This document shows, piece after piece, positions 10,803-19,661 of a stretch of 64,000 nt of DNA. Both the position numbers and the translations under genes were made by a program. The notes below the pieces were generated by a model, which made no database searches, was not told the origin of the DNA, and saw nothing but the letters and a program-made list of their open reading frames with translations. This DNA comes from Closterium sp. NIES-65 (lineage: Eukaryota; Streptophyta; Zygnematophyceae; Desmidiales; Closteriaceae), in contig CANXME010002005.1 of NCBI GenBank assembly GCA_948144175.1, positions 372,001-436,000 of the forward strand, given 5' to 3'. The stretch's first letter is position 1, and each line of letters begins with the position of its first letter.

Positions 10803-11300
10803 ATGGCCACCCCCAGTGTTCTCGCTTTTGACGCTGAGGGTCGGGCCATTGACTTTGAGGTCTGGGTAGATGACCTGCAGCTTTTCCTACAGTGCGATAG
10901 GGCAGACGGTCTCTCCCTCTTTGACCTCACCTCTGGTGCCTCCCCTGCCCTTGCTGCCGATGCCGACGCCACTGTTCGCTCCCAGTGGGCCACTCGCGAT
11001 GCTGCTGCACGTCTTGCTGTGCGTCGCCACCTGCCTACCACTGAGCGCGCACACTTTAGTCAGTACAAGAGTGCTCAGACCTTGTACGACACCGTAGTTG
11101 CGCGCTACTCTTCCCCTGCCACTGCTGCACTGAGCCGCCTCATGCTGCCGTACCTCTTCCCTGACCTTGCTGCCTTTCCCACAGACGCTGACCTCATTAC
11201 GCACCTCCGCACTAGTGACACTCGCTACCGCGCTGCGCTTCCTGCTGAGTTCTGCGCCAAGAACCCCCCCCCCCAATGTACATCACTCTCTATTATATAG
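10803..11300 (+). pseudogene. copia gag N-terminus (element B), frame-broken
   Basis: Gag starts at ATG 10803 (MATPSVLAFDAEGRAIDF), 22 bases after a stop-bounded leader frame. It covers the UBN2-like domain with RLMLPYLFPDLAAF. It runs through AKNPPP into a C homopolymer at 11267-11275 and falls out of frame into QCTSLSII and a stop. In H the same tract is longer and the frame stays open. A programmed shift cannot be excluded, but tract lengths differ between copies as expected for slippage decay. Confidence 0.8.
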
Positions 11301-14300
11301 TCACCCGCCTCCCTGATTCCCTTCGTGTAGTCAGGGACCACTTCCTCTCGGTCTGTCCCACCACTCTCACTGTTGACCTCCTAGAGAAGGCCCTCCTAGC
11401 AGCGGAGAAGAGCATAGCCGCTGTAGGAGCCTCTCGTGGTGACCCTCGCACCCCCATCTTTGAGGGGTGTTCCCCTTCCCCCCTTTTGCCCTCTCTAGCC
11501 TCTGCTGCTGCGGCCGACCTTGTTGGTCTTGAGTCGGTCGGTGCGGCGTCTACCCCTAGCGGGAGACGCCGCTCTGGCAAGGGCAAAGGGGGCAAGGGCG
11601 CGGGTGGAGCTAGCGGGGGTGGCGGAGGTGGCGGTGGAGGCGGCGGAGGGAGTGGGGGTGGCGGTGGGAGTGGTGGCGGGGGGGGAGGTGTCGGTGGCAG
11701 CAGTGGAGGCGGAGGCGGCGGAGGCGGTAGCGGTGGGAGCGGAGGGGGTGGTGGTGGCGGAGGTGGAGGAGGCGGTGGTGGAGGAGGTGGAGCTGGTCGG
11801 GGTGGCGCTTCGCAGCGGAGCGGCTCCGGTGGTGGTCAGCGCCAGCAGCAGCAGCAGCAGCGTTCTCGGGACATCCCCCCCCCTCAGCAGCTTCGTGAGT
11901 GGTACGCTACGCGTCAGCGTGGTGGGGGTTTTGGTCCGTGCACCTACGTCCTTCGCACCAGCGACCGCGCGGGTGAGCAGTGTGGGGGTGCCCACTCCAC
12001 CCAGCACTGCTTTGGCCGCCTGACGGACGCTTGGCGTCACCAGTTCCCGGAGGCCGCTGAGATCCCCCGCTGGGGAGAGCTGTCTAGGGCATGTCTAGCT
12101 ATCTTTGATCTTGACTTTGATGCTATTCTTGCTGCCATGTATGCTGTGACTTATAGTGACGAGGGTGAATGTTACCGGTGTTTCCCGCCCGATCCGGGCA
12201 TTGAGACTGCTGCTCTAGGTGCTGGTGAGGCTGCTGCTCTAGGTGCTAGTGCGGCTGTTGCTCTAGGTGCCAGTGCGTCTGCGTCCTCAGGTACTGGTGA
12301 GTCTGCGCTCTCAGGTACCGCGTCGGCTTCGGCCTCCCTCACCTTCACACTTGACTCAGGGGCTTCTCGCTCCTTCTTTCGAGACCGCACCACACTCACG
12401 CCGCTTGGTCGACCGGTTGCAGTCTCCCTGGCACACCCCTCTGAGGGTCCTGTCCTCTCTCACTTCTCCACTGTCCTCCCGTGTCCGGCTGCCCCCTCTG
12501 GCACCTTGTCTGGTCTTTACCTCCCCTCGTTCTCTACGAACTTGGTGAGTGGTGCTGACCTGCAGGATGCGGGGGTTCACCATTTTACTCCTGCAAGTCA
12601 GCGGGTGACCCACTGCTCGGACGCTCGCACAGGCCGGCACCTGGCCACGTTTACGCGTCGGCCGGGGTCGAGCCTCTACACCCTGACCACTGAGTCTCCT
12701 CCTGTCCCTGCGTCTGGTGAGGTAGCTGCGTCGGGTCAGGTGTTTGCTGCAGCGTCCAGGTCTGGTCCTGAGTCTGCCCCCTGCTCGTGTCGCCTCCTGT
12801 CTCACGAGACTCTCTTGTGGCACCACCGTCTTAGTCACCCCTCCCTGCCTCGTCTCCGAGGCATGGCTTCCCGTGTCCTTGTCTCTGGTCTTCCCCGGTC
12901 CCTCCCTCCCCTTCCTCCGGGGCCTGGTCCTTCCTGTGTCCCCTGTGTCAAGGGGCGGCTACAGGCTGCTCCTTACTCCTCTCCGTTTCCCCCGACAGAG
13001 GCCCCGCTGCAGACGCTTCACATGGACGTGTGGGGCCCGGCCCGCGTCCGTGGACAGGGTCACGAGCGCTACTTTCTGCTGGTGGTTGACGACTACTTGC
13101 GTTACACCACAGTCTTCCCCTTGCGCAGCAAGGGCGATGTCAATGAGGTGTTGATCGACTGGATCCGCGCAGCTCGTCTCCAGCTCAGGAGGAGCTTCGG
13201 CTCGGACTTTCCTGTTCTGTGTCTGCACTCTGACGGAGGCGGAGAGTTCTCCTCTGGCTTTCTGCGAGCCTACTGCCGTGCGCGAGGCATCCGCCAGACC
13301 TTTACGCTTCCGGACTCTCCACAGCAAAATGGGATTGCTGAGCGCCGCATTGGCATGGTCATGGACGTCGCTCGTACGTCCATGATGCATGCGGCTGCCC
13401 CCCATTTTCTGTGGCCGTTTGTGGTTCGGTACGCGGCGCATCAGATCAACCTTCACCCCAGGGTCTCCAGGCCGGAGACCTCCCCAGCCTTGCTGTGGAC
13501 GGAGAAGGTAGGCGATGCGTCTGCGTTCCGTGTCTGGGGATCTCGGGCGTTTGTCTGCGACTTGTCTGCGGACAAGCTGTCCCCTCGTGCTGCTCCTTGT
13601 GTCTTCCATGGCTTCCCCCCTGATGCGCCAGGGTGGCAGTTCTACCACCCCACCTCTCGTCGTGTTCTGTCCTCTCAGGACGTCACGTTTGACGAGTCGG
13701 TCCCCTACTACCACCTCTTCCCCTACCGCACTCCTTCCCTCCCCCCGCCACCGCTCTTCCTTGTGCCAGGTCCCCCCCCGGTAGACCCCCTCCCCCCTCA
13801 GGGTCCTGCCCCTTCAGGTGTGTCCCAGGTAGACGCGGTCGAGCCGGTCGAGGTTACTGGTGACTCTGGTGCTGTTGTGGGTGTTGAGCCTGGGGGTGCT
13901 GACTCTAGGGGTGCTGTGCGGGTGGGTACTACGCCTGGGGGGGCTGGGCCTTCGGGTGGTACTGCTGGGGGTGCTGAGCCTGGGAGTGCTGCGCCTGGGG
14001 GTGCTGAGCCTAGGGGTGCTACGCCTGGGGGTGCTGAGCCTAGGGGTGCTACGCCTGGGGGTACTGAGCCTGGAGGTCCTACGTCTGGAGGTGCTGAGCC
14101 TGGGGGTGCCACGTCTGGAGCTGCTGAGCCTGGGGGTGCGGAGCCGGCGGCCGCTGGGCCTGGTCGTGTGGCGTCTCGCGGTGCTGGGCCTGGAGGTTCT
14201 CCGGGTGCTTCGCCTCGGCGGGAGCCACTCTCTCCACAGGAGCAGCGTGAGTGGTTTGCCCGGCGCTGGAGGCGTACTGCTGGAGCTTCTTCGGCTGCTG

Positions 14301-14635
14301 AGGGTGCTCGTGCCACCGGTCCCGGAGGTGCTCGTGCCGCGAGTACTGGAGCTGCTGGGCCTGCGGTTCGCCTGGAGCTGGAGCTGCTGAGGGTGTTGGC
14401 GCTGAGGCTACTGCTGTCAGTCCTGGAGACGATTCTGCTGGGGGTGCTGCTGGTGCTGCTGGAGGTGCTGCTGGCTCTGGTCCTGCTGCGGGTGCTGCTG
14501 GTCCTGCTGGAGGTCCTGCAGCTGGCGGTGGTGTTGGCACTTGTGCTGTCCCTGCTGTGTCTGGAGTCGCCGCGCGGCCTCGGCCGTACTTCGTTCCGTT
14601 CCTTCACCAGGTTCTTGGTCTTCCTCCTCCCTTAG
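11276..14635 (+). CDS. copia gag C-terminus, protease and integrase (element B)
   Basis: This long frame begins MYITLYYIVTRLPDSLR. It holds a glycine-rich tract (about residues 105-185), a polyglutamine patch, and an atypical Cys/His finger (C-X13-C-X3-H-X4-C near residues 222-245). Next come protease (LDSGASRSFF), the pre-integrase HHRLSHPSLPRLRG with its CVPC pair, and the integrase core (MDVWGP, HSDGGGEF, QQNGIAERRIG). The end is an alanine/glycine/proline-rich linker whose last part is in a shifted frame. Function would be particle assembly, polyprotein cleavage and cDNA integration. The frame is separated from reverse transcriptase by a frameshift. Confidence 0.85.
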   Translation: MYITLYYIVTRLPDSLRVVRDHFLSVCPTTLTVDLLEKALLAAEKSIAAVGASRGDPRTPIFEGCSPSPLLPSLASAAAADLVGLESVGAASTPSGRRRSGKGKGGKGAGGASGGGGGGGGGGGGSGGGGGSGGGGGGVGGSSGGGGGGGGSGGSGGGGGGGGGGGGGGGGGAGRGGASQRSGSGGGQRQQQQQQRSRDIPPPQQLREWYATRQRGGGFGPCTYVLRTSDRAGEQCGGAHSTQHCFGRLTDAWRHQFPEAAEIPRWGELSRACLAIFDLDFDAILAAMYAVTYSDEGECYRCFPPDPGIETAALGAGEAAALGASAAVALGASASASSGTGESALSGTASASASLTFTLDSGASRSFFRDRTTLTPLGRPVAVSLAHPSEGPVLSHFSTVLPCPAAPSGTLSGLYLPSFSTNLVSGADLQDAGVHHFTPASQRVTHCSDARTGRHLATFTRRPGSSLYTLTTESPPVPASGEVAASGQVFAAASRSGPESAPCSCRLLSHETLLWHHRLSHPSLPRLRGMASRVLVSGLPRSLPPLPPGPGPSCVPCVKGRLQAAPYSSPFPPTEAPLQTLHMDVWGPARVRGQGHERYFLLVVDDYLRYTTVFPLRSKGDVNEVLIDWIRAARLQLRRSFGSDFPVLCLHSDGGGEFSSGFLRAYCRARGIRQTFTLPDSPQQNGIAERRIGMVMDVARTSMMHAAAPHFLWPFVVRYAAHQINLHPRVSRPETSPALLWTEKVGDASAFRVWGSRAFVCDLSADKLSPRAAPCVFHGFPPDAPGWQFYHPTSRRVLSSQDVTFDESVPYYHLFPYRTPSLPPPPLFLVPGPPPVDPLPPQGPAPSGVSQVDAVEPVEVTGDSGAVVGVEPGGADSRGAVRVGTTPGGAGPSGGTAGGAEPGSAAPGGAEPRGATPGGAEPRGATPGGTEPGGPTSGGAEPGGATSGAAEPGGAEPAAAGPGRVASRGAGPGGSPGASPRREPLSPQEQREWFARRWRRTAGASSAAEGARATGPGGARAASTGAAGPAVRLELELLRVLALRLLLSVLETILLGVLLVLLEVLLALVLLRVLLVLLEVLQLAVVLALVLSLLCLESPRGLGRTSFRSFTRFLVFLLP

Positions 14636-14835
14636 AGTGTCCACCGCCTGTCTAGTCCCAGTCACAGCTTCCGCCGGCCTCCCCACTGCCTGCTCCTTCT
14701 CCCTACAGTGGTCCTACTGGAGGTCTTGCTGAGCATCGTGAGCCTGCGTATCGTCCCGCGTCGCCTGTTCGTGCTGCTCACACTAGCGGTCGCGGTTCGC
14801 GTCAGCGTCCACCTCCTGTCCCTAGCACGCACCGG

Positions 14836-16047
14836 ATGTCTCTGCATCCGTCCACTGCTCCTCTGCATGCCCCTTTGCCTTCTCCTCCTGAGTCCTCTCT
14901 TCCTGCACTTGCCGACCCGGAGTCGGACTCTCTTCGTGCTGCCAGTCCTACTGTCACGCGTCTCCTTGCTACTGTCGTCACTGACCCCTCCTTTGAGTCC
15001 ACTGCTGCGTGTGCTCTTGTTGCTGAGCTCGTCGCCTTTGCTGCTCGCTATCGTCTAGACTACGCTGCTAGTCTTGTTGCTGGGTCTGCGTCTGTCTGTC
15101 CTCCGTCCGTCGGGGGTGAGTGTGCTCTTGGCACGGACGTCCTTGAGGATAGGCAGGAGGAGTTCCAGTGTCTGGCTGCTGCTTCACCTCATCTCGTGTC
15201 CGTACTGCTTACCCCTGAGGGAGATCCGGATGCACTTGACATCCCGACTCCGCGCTCTTACGCGGAGGCCGTAGAGGGTCCCTACTCCTCTCAGTGGCAG
15301 GCAGCTATGGATGCAGAGATGGCTTCCTGGAAGTCCACAGGCACCTACGTTGACGCAGTTCCCCCTCCTGGGGCGAACATCGTCAATGGCATGTGGATCT
15401 TCAGGGTGAAGCGGCCGCCAGGTTCTCCACCTGTCTTAAAGGCGCGGTACGTGGCTCGTGGCTTCAGACAGCGGCAGGGAGTTGACTACTTTCAAACCTT
15501 CTCTCCCACCCCGAAGATGACCACTCTTCGGGTGCTGCTACACATAGCCGCTCAGCGTGACTACGAGCTTCACTCCCTTGACATCAGCACTGCTTTCCTG
15601 CAGGGTAGCCTGCACGAGGAGATCTGGCTGCGCCGTCCACCTGGCTTCACTGGGACTTTCCCTCCTGGCACCCAGTGGAGCCTCCGACGGCCAGTCTACG
15701 GTCTCCGCCAGGCACCGCGCGAGTGGCACGACACAGTGAGGACTACGCTTGCGGCTCTTGGGTTTGCTCCCTCTACTGCTGACCCGTCGCTGTTTCTGCG
15801 CACCGACACCTCTCTGCCGCCGTTTTACATCCTCGTGTACGTCAACGACTTGGTCTTTGCCACTGCTGACACTGCTGGACTCGCCCACGTGAAGTCCGAG
15901 CTGCAGAAGAGACACACGTGCACTGACCTGGGTGAACTGCGCAGCTACCTTGGCTTGAAGATCACCCGGGACAGAGCACACCGCACCATTACCCTGACTC
16001 AGTCACACATGGTGCAGCAGGTCCTTCAGCGCTTCGGCTTCACGTAG
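14836..16047 (+). pseudogene. copia reverse transcriptase (element B), YVND active site
   Basis: The frame carries the RVT_2 domain: MASWKSTGTYVDAVPPPG, GMWIFRVKRPPGSPP, HSLDISTAFLQGSLHEEI and PVYGLRQAPREWHD. The catalytic box reads YVNDLVFA instead of YVDD, replacing a metal-binding aspartate with asparagine. A TAG at 16045-16047 replaces the tyrosine codon seen in A, F and I (FTYSSPQ), cutting the protein before RNase H. This copy should be catalytically dead despite its recent insertion. Confidence 0.88.
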
Positions 16048-16821
16048 TCCTCGCCTCAGGCCACTCCTCTGCCTACTCGCCACTCGCTCTCAGCTCTGCC
16101 TTCGGATGAGTCCGTAGAGTCGAGTGGCCCGTACCCAGAGCTTGTTGGCTGCCTCATGTACCTGATGACCTGCACACGACCTGACCTTGCATACCCTCTT
16201 AGCATTCTTGCACGCTATGTTGCTCTTGGGAGACACAGACCAGAGCACATGGCTGCAGCGAAGAGGGTGTTGCGCTACGTGTGCAGTACGTCGGGCATGG
16301 GGCTAGTGCTTGGAGGGCAGAGTCCAGTGGTCCTCACTAGGCACGCAGACGCTTCTTGGGCTGACGACCAGGCTACACAGCGGTCGTCACAGGGTTACAC
16401 CTTCAGCCTTGGTTCCGGCTCTGTTTCGTGGCGGGCTACTCGCTCGTCTTCTGTTCTCGGCTCCAGTTGTGAGGCTGAGATCTACGCCGGAGCCATGGCT
16501 GCTCAGGAGCTTCGCTGGCTCACCTACCTGCTGACTGACCTCGGAGATCCGCCTCGTTCTCCTCCAGTGCTGTACGTAGACAACAAGGCCATGCTGGCCT
16601 TGTGTCGGGAGCAGCGCCTGGAGCACAGAGCGAAGCACATTTCTCTCCGCTACTTTCTTGCTTATGAGCTGCAGCAGCGTGGTCAGTTGCGACTTGCGTA
16701 CGTGGCCTCTGAGGCCAACACTGCTGATATCTTCACTAAGGCACTTGCGCCTTGTGATCATCAGTGCTTCTGTACTCAGCTTGGTCTTGTACCTGTCTTG
16801 CCACACTTACTCACTTCTTGA
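16048..16821 (+). pseudogene. copia RNase H region (element B)
   Basis: This is the continuation of the pol frame after the TAG at 16045. It includes LMYLMTCTRPDLAYPLS, ADASWADD, SSCEAEIYAGAMAAQE, the RLEHRAKHISLRYF motif and ANTADIFTKALAP, ending in a TGA at 16819. It is the usual RNase H/connection region of copia pol. No start is expected because it belongs to the polyprotein. Confidence 0.85.
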
Positions 16822-17008
16822 CCTTGCTTGTACTGTGACATATATATATACTCCTGCTCTTGCTTGTTTAGCCTGTTTTATATATATGTGTTCCTGCATG
16901 TGAACTGGCCTTCTGGCCTTGAACTTGTGCTCGGAATGTGTGGTGACTTTGTGATCCACTCTGAGCTTTGCTTTGTTTTGCTTGACTGGTCTTGTGACCC
17001 CTTGTTCT

Positions 17009-17029
17009 CCCCCACTTTGCCTATGGGGG
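17009..17029 (+). other. Polypurine-tract hairpin of element B
   Basis: CCCCCA and TGGGGG enclose a 9-base loop. TATGGGGGTG directly precedes the 3' LTR at 17032, as expected for the plus-strand primer. Confidence 0.6.
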
Positions 17030-17031
17030 TG

Positions 17032-17152
17032 TGTCAAATTATAATGTTGTGTAGGCTATAGTGGGGTAGCCTATATGGGGTACACATTTCTAGGGTTGCA
17101 TATTTGTATCACTTTCGTTCCTTAGTCAATCATTCTCGTTTCAGTTTTCTCA
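17032..17152 (+). repeat. 3' LTR of element B (121 bp)
   Basis: Identical to 9586-9706. Followed by the target-site copy TGCGT. Confidence 0.95.
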
Positions 17153-17157
17153 TGCGT

Positions 17158-17760
17158 GGCCGCAGGTGGTGGCGACGGGGCCGCAGGTGGTGGCGACGGG
17201 GCTGCTGGTGGCGGCGACGGGGCCACACGTGGCGGTGACGGGGCCGCAAGGGGCCTAGACGGGGCCGCGTAGGGGCCGTAAGGGGCCTAGACGGGGCTGT
17301 AGCGGGGCCGCAAGGGGCCTAGACGGGGCCGCGGAGGGGCCGTAAGGGGCCTAGACGGGGCCGTAGCGGGGCCGCAAGGGGCCTAGACGGGGCCGCGGAG
17401 GGGCCGTAAGTGGCCTAGACGGGGCCGTAGCGGGGCCGCAAGGGGCCTAGACGGGGCCGCGGAGGGGCCGTAAGGGGCCTAGACAGGGCCGTAGCGGGGC
17501 CGCAAGGGGCCTAGACGGGGTCGCGGAGGGGCCGTAAGGGGCCTAGTCGGGGCCGTAGCGGGGTCGCAAGGGGCCTAGACGGGGCCGTAAGGGGCCGGAA
17601 AGGGCGTCGCGAGGGGCCGAAAGGGGCCGCGCGAGGGCCGTAAGGGCGACTTGAGGGGCCTTAAGGGGCCGTAAGGGCGGCGCGAGGGGCCGTAGAGGGC
17701 GGCGCGAGGGTCCGTAAGGGCGGCCAAAGGGGCCGTGAGAGGGGCCAATAAGGGCGGCTC
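17158..17760. repeat. GC-rich leader of element A, LTR-proximal part
   Basis: Higher-order tandem units contain GGGGCCGCAAGGGGCCTAG and GGGGCCGTAAGGGGCCTAG blocks, degenerating towards 17760. No gene is seen. Confidence 0.8.
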
Positions 17761-17834
17761 GAAGGTAGGGAGGGCACACAGAGCGCGACTCGGGCAGGAG
17801 TGAAGCGCACTCCGGGCAGGAAAAAAAAAGTATC

Positions 17835-17882
17835 GTGGTGGGCCCTAGGTAGCGTTCCCACTAGGGAACCTGCTCGATACCA
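17835..17882 (-). promoter_or_regulatory. Extended initiator tRNA-Met complementary region (A)
   Basis: The minus strand reads TGGTATCGAGCAGGTTCCC next to the LTR, then an inverted repeat, then GGGCCCACCAC. Confidence 0.7.
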
Positions 17883-17959
17883 TGACGAGAAACGAGAATG
17901 AATGCATTGAGCAGAAAGGGGAGTACAAGTAGCAAACCCTAAAGTGTTGTACCCCATAT
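17883..17959 (-). repeat. 5' LTR of element A, first fragment
   Basis: This is the 3' side of the 5' LTR of A on the minus strand. It is cut by chromovirus G; CATAT at 17955-17959 is the left target-site copy of G. Confidence 0.85.
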
Positions 17960-18361
17960 TGTCACAGGATCGAATTCTCAATCGAAAATTGTCACTAAAA
18001 CTGAATACAAGGCATTTTTATGCTCGGAAAATACAAGGATAAACGAGATAAAACGAACCTTCGGGAGCACGCCCTTCCCGATACTACAATCACAAGTGCG
18101 CACAAGCACGCAAGGCTATTGGCACTTGGGATTACGCCCAGATTACACCGTATACACCATTGTCGGCGCTGTCGGTGCCGTATAATAGGTATGTCGGTGG
18201 GAAAAGTAGGAAAGAAGAGAAATAAATAGAAGGCTCTAGAAAATAGAATAGTAGGCCGATTGAGATGAGATAAAGACCAAAATAAAGAGGAGAAAGGGGA
18301 GAATAGGATAACGGAAAAATATAATTGTGAGAAAATATTATAACGGGGACGTCCTCCCACA
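17960..18361 (-). repeat. 3' LTR of chromovirus G (402 bp)
   Basis: Starts TGTGGGAGGACGTCCC and ends CCTGTGACA on the minus strand. A purine-rich tract (TTGAGGGGGGAAG, 18362-18374) lies just inside. Confidence 0.92.
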
Positions 18362-18371
18362 CTTCCCCCCC

Positions 18372-19661
18372 TCAAAGCTGGGTGGTAGAAGTAACACCCT
18401 GCTTGACAAGGTAGTCCTGGAGAGGACGGCGGGCGTTATCCATGTCGTGTTCAGGTACCCAGGTATCCTCGGAAGGATCATAGCCTTTCCAGCGAATCAA
18501 GAGCTCCAAGGTGCCGCTACGTCGTCGTCGGTGCGCCAGATTGGCTTCGACTTCGTACTCGGGTTCCCCATTAACGATCACTGGCAGTGGCGGCGGCGGC
18601 TGGCGACCTTTGAAGACCGTGTTTGGGTCCTGATAGGGCTTGAGAAGTTGAACATGGAAGGCATTGTGAATTCTCCAGGTAGCTGGTAAACGCAAGCGGA
18701 AGGTTACCGGAGTGACCTGCGCCTCGACGAGAAAAGGTCCGCAGATTCGAGGTCGGAGCTTAGACGGAAGATGGCTAATGTCGAGATTGCGTGTATCCAG
18801 AAGCACCTGATCGCCAATCTTGATGGAATGATCGTTACGACTCCGATCAGCGAGCTTCTTTTGTTGCTGCTGGATAGTCAGAAGACGTTTATGCGTGCGC
18901 TCCCACAATTGGTGCATAGTGGTAATGAAGTCATGTGCGGGTTGCACCGTGGCGGGTACTGTTGGTTTCTGAGGCGTGAGTGGGTTGCAACCGCAGCAGA
19001 GGAAGAAAGGAGTTTGCCCTGTTGCGGCGTGCGTCGCGTTGTTATACGCAAACTCGAGAACCGGCAGGTGTGCATCCCATTTAGAGATATCGTCCTTACA
19101 CGCTGCTTGCAGAAGTTGTTCGATAATCTGGTTGAGGCGCTCTCTCTGACCATCCGTTTGGGGATGATAGGCTGATGACATGGCGAGTTTGGTCCCCATG
19201 AGCGACATGAGCTCCTTCCAGAATTTACTCGTGAATTTCGGGTCTCTGTCGGAGATTAGCGTGGTTGGAATGCCATGTTGCGAGATGACGTAGCGGAAGA
19301 ATATTTGCGCTGTCTCCTCGGTGCGAGCCATTGTGTGTGTCGGAATGAAGTGTCCCATTTTGGAGAATTTGTCGATGACGACTAGAATGGCGTCGTAACC
19401 AGCTTTGGTAGGTGGTAACCCGGTGATGAAGTCGAGGCTAACCACTTGCCAAGGCTGTTCAGGGACTGGAAGAGGCTGTAGTAACCCTGCTTTCTTCTGT
19501 TTGCTGCTCTTCATCCGTTGGCATGTGTCGCACGAGGTGACGAATTTTTGTACGTCATCCGCCATGTGGGGCCAATAATAATGCTTCACAATACCGGCAA
19601 GCGTCTTGTTACTACCGAAGTGGCCCGCGTAGAGAACATCATGATATTCTTCGAGCAGTAA
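18372..19661 (-). pseudogene. chromovirus integrase with chromodomain (element G)
   Basis: The frame continues from RNase H after a TAG at 19662-19664. It has the HHCC zinc-binding region (Y-H...G-H, then CDTCQRMK), the integrase core (DFITGLPP, SDRDPKFTSKFW, YHPQTDGQRERLNQ with the third acidic residue) and the motif LPSKLRPRICGPF. It ends in a chromodomain with the aromatic residues of WKGYDPSEDTWVPEHD. The chromodomain is known to steer chromovirus integration to modified chromatin. The first ATG in the open stretch is at 19589, inside the zinc region, so independent translation would lose function. Confidence 0.9.

Larger units (their letters stand above)
9586..17152 (+). mobile_element. 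Copia element B, full length, identical LTRs
   Basis: This is a complete 7567-bp short-LTR copia element. LTRs are 9586-9706 and 17032-17152 (121 bp, no differences found), flanked by the target-site duplication TGCGT at 9581-9585 and 17153-17157. The order is LTR, tRNA-complementary region, GC-rich leader, gag, protease, integrase, reverse transcriptase, RNase H, polypurine hairpin, LTR. Identical LTRs imply a recent insertion. Yet gag has a frame break at a poly-C run, the reverse transcriptase box is YVND, and TAG codons lie in pol, so it was probably mobilised in trans. Confidence 0.93.
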
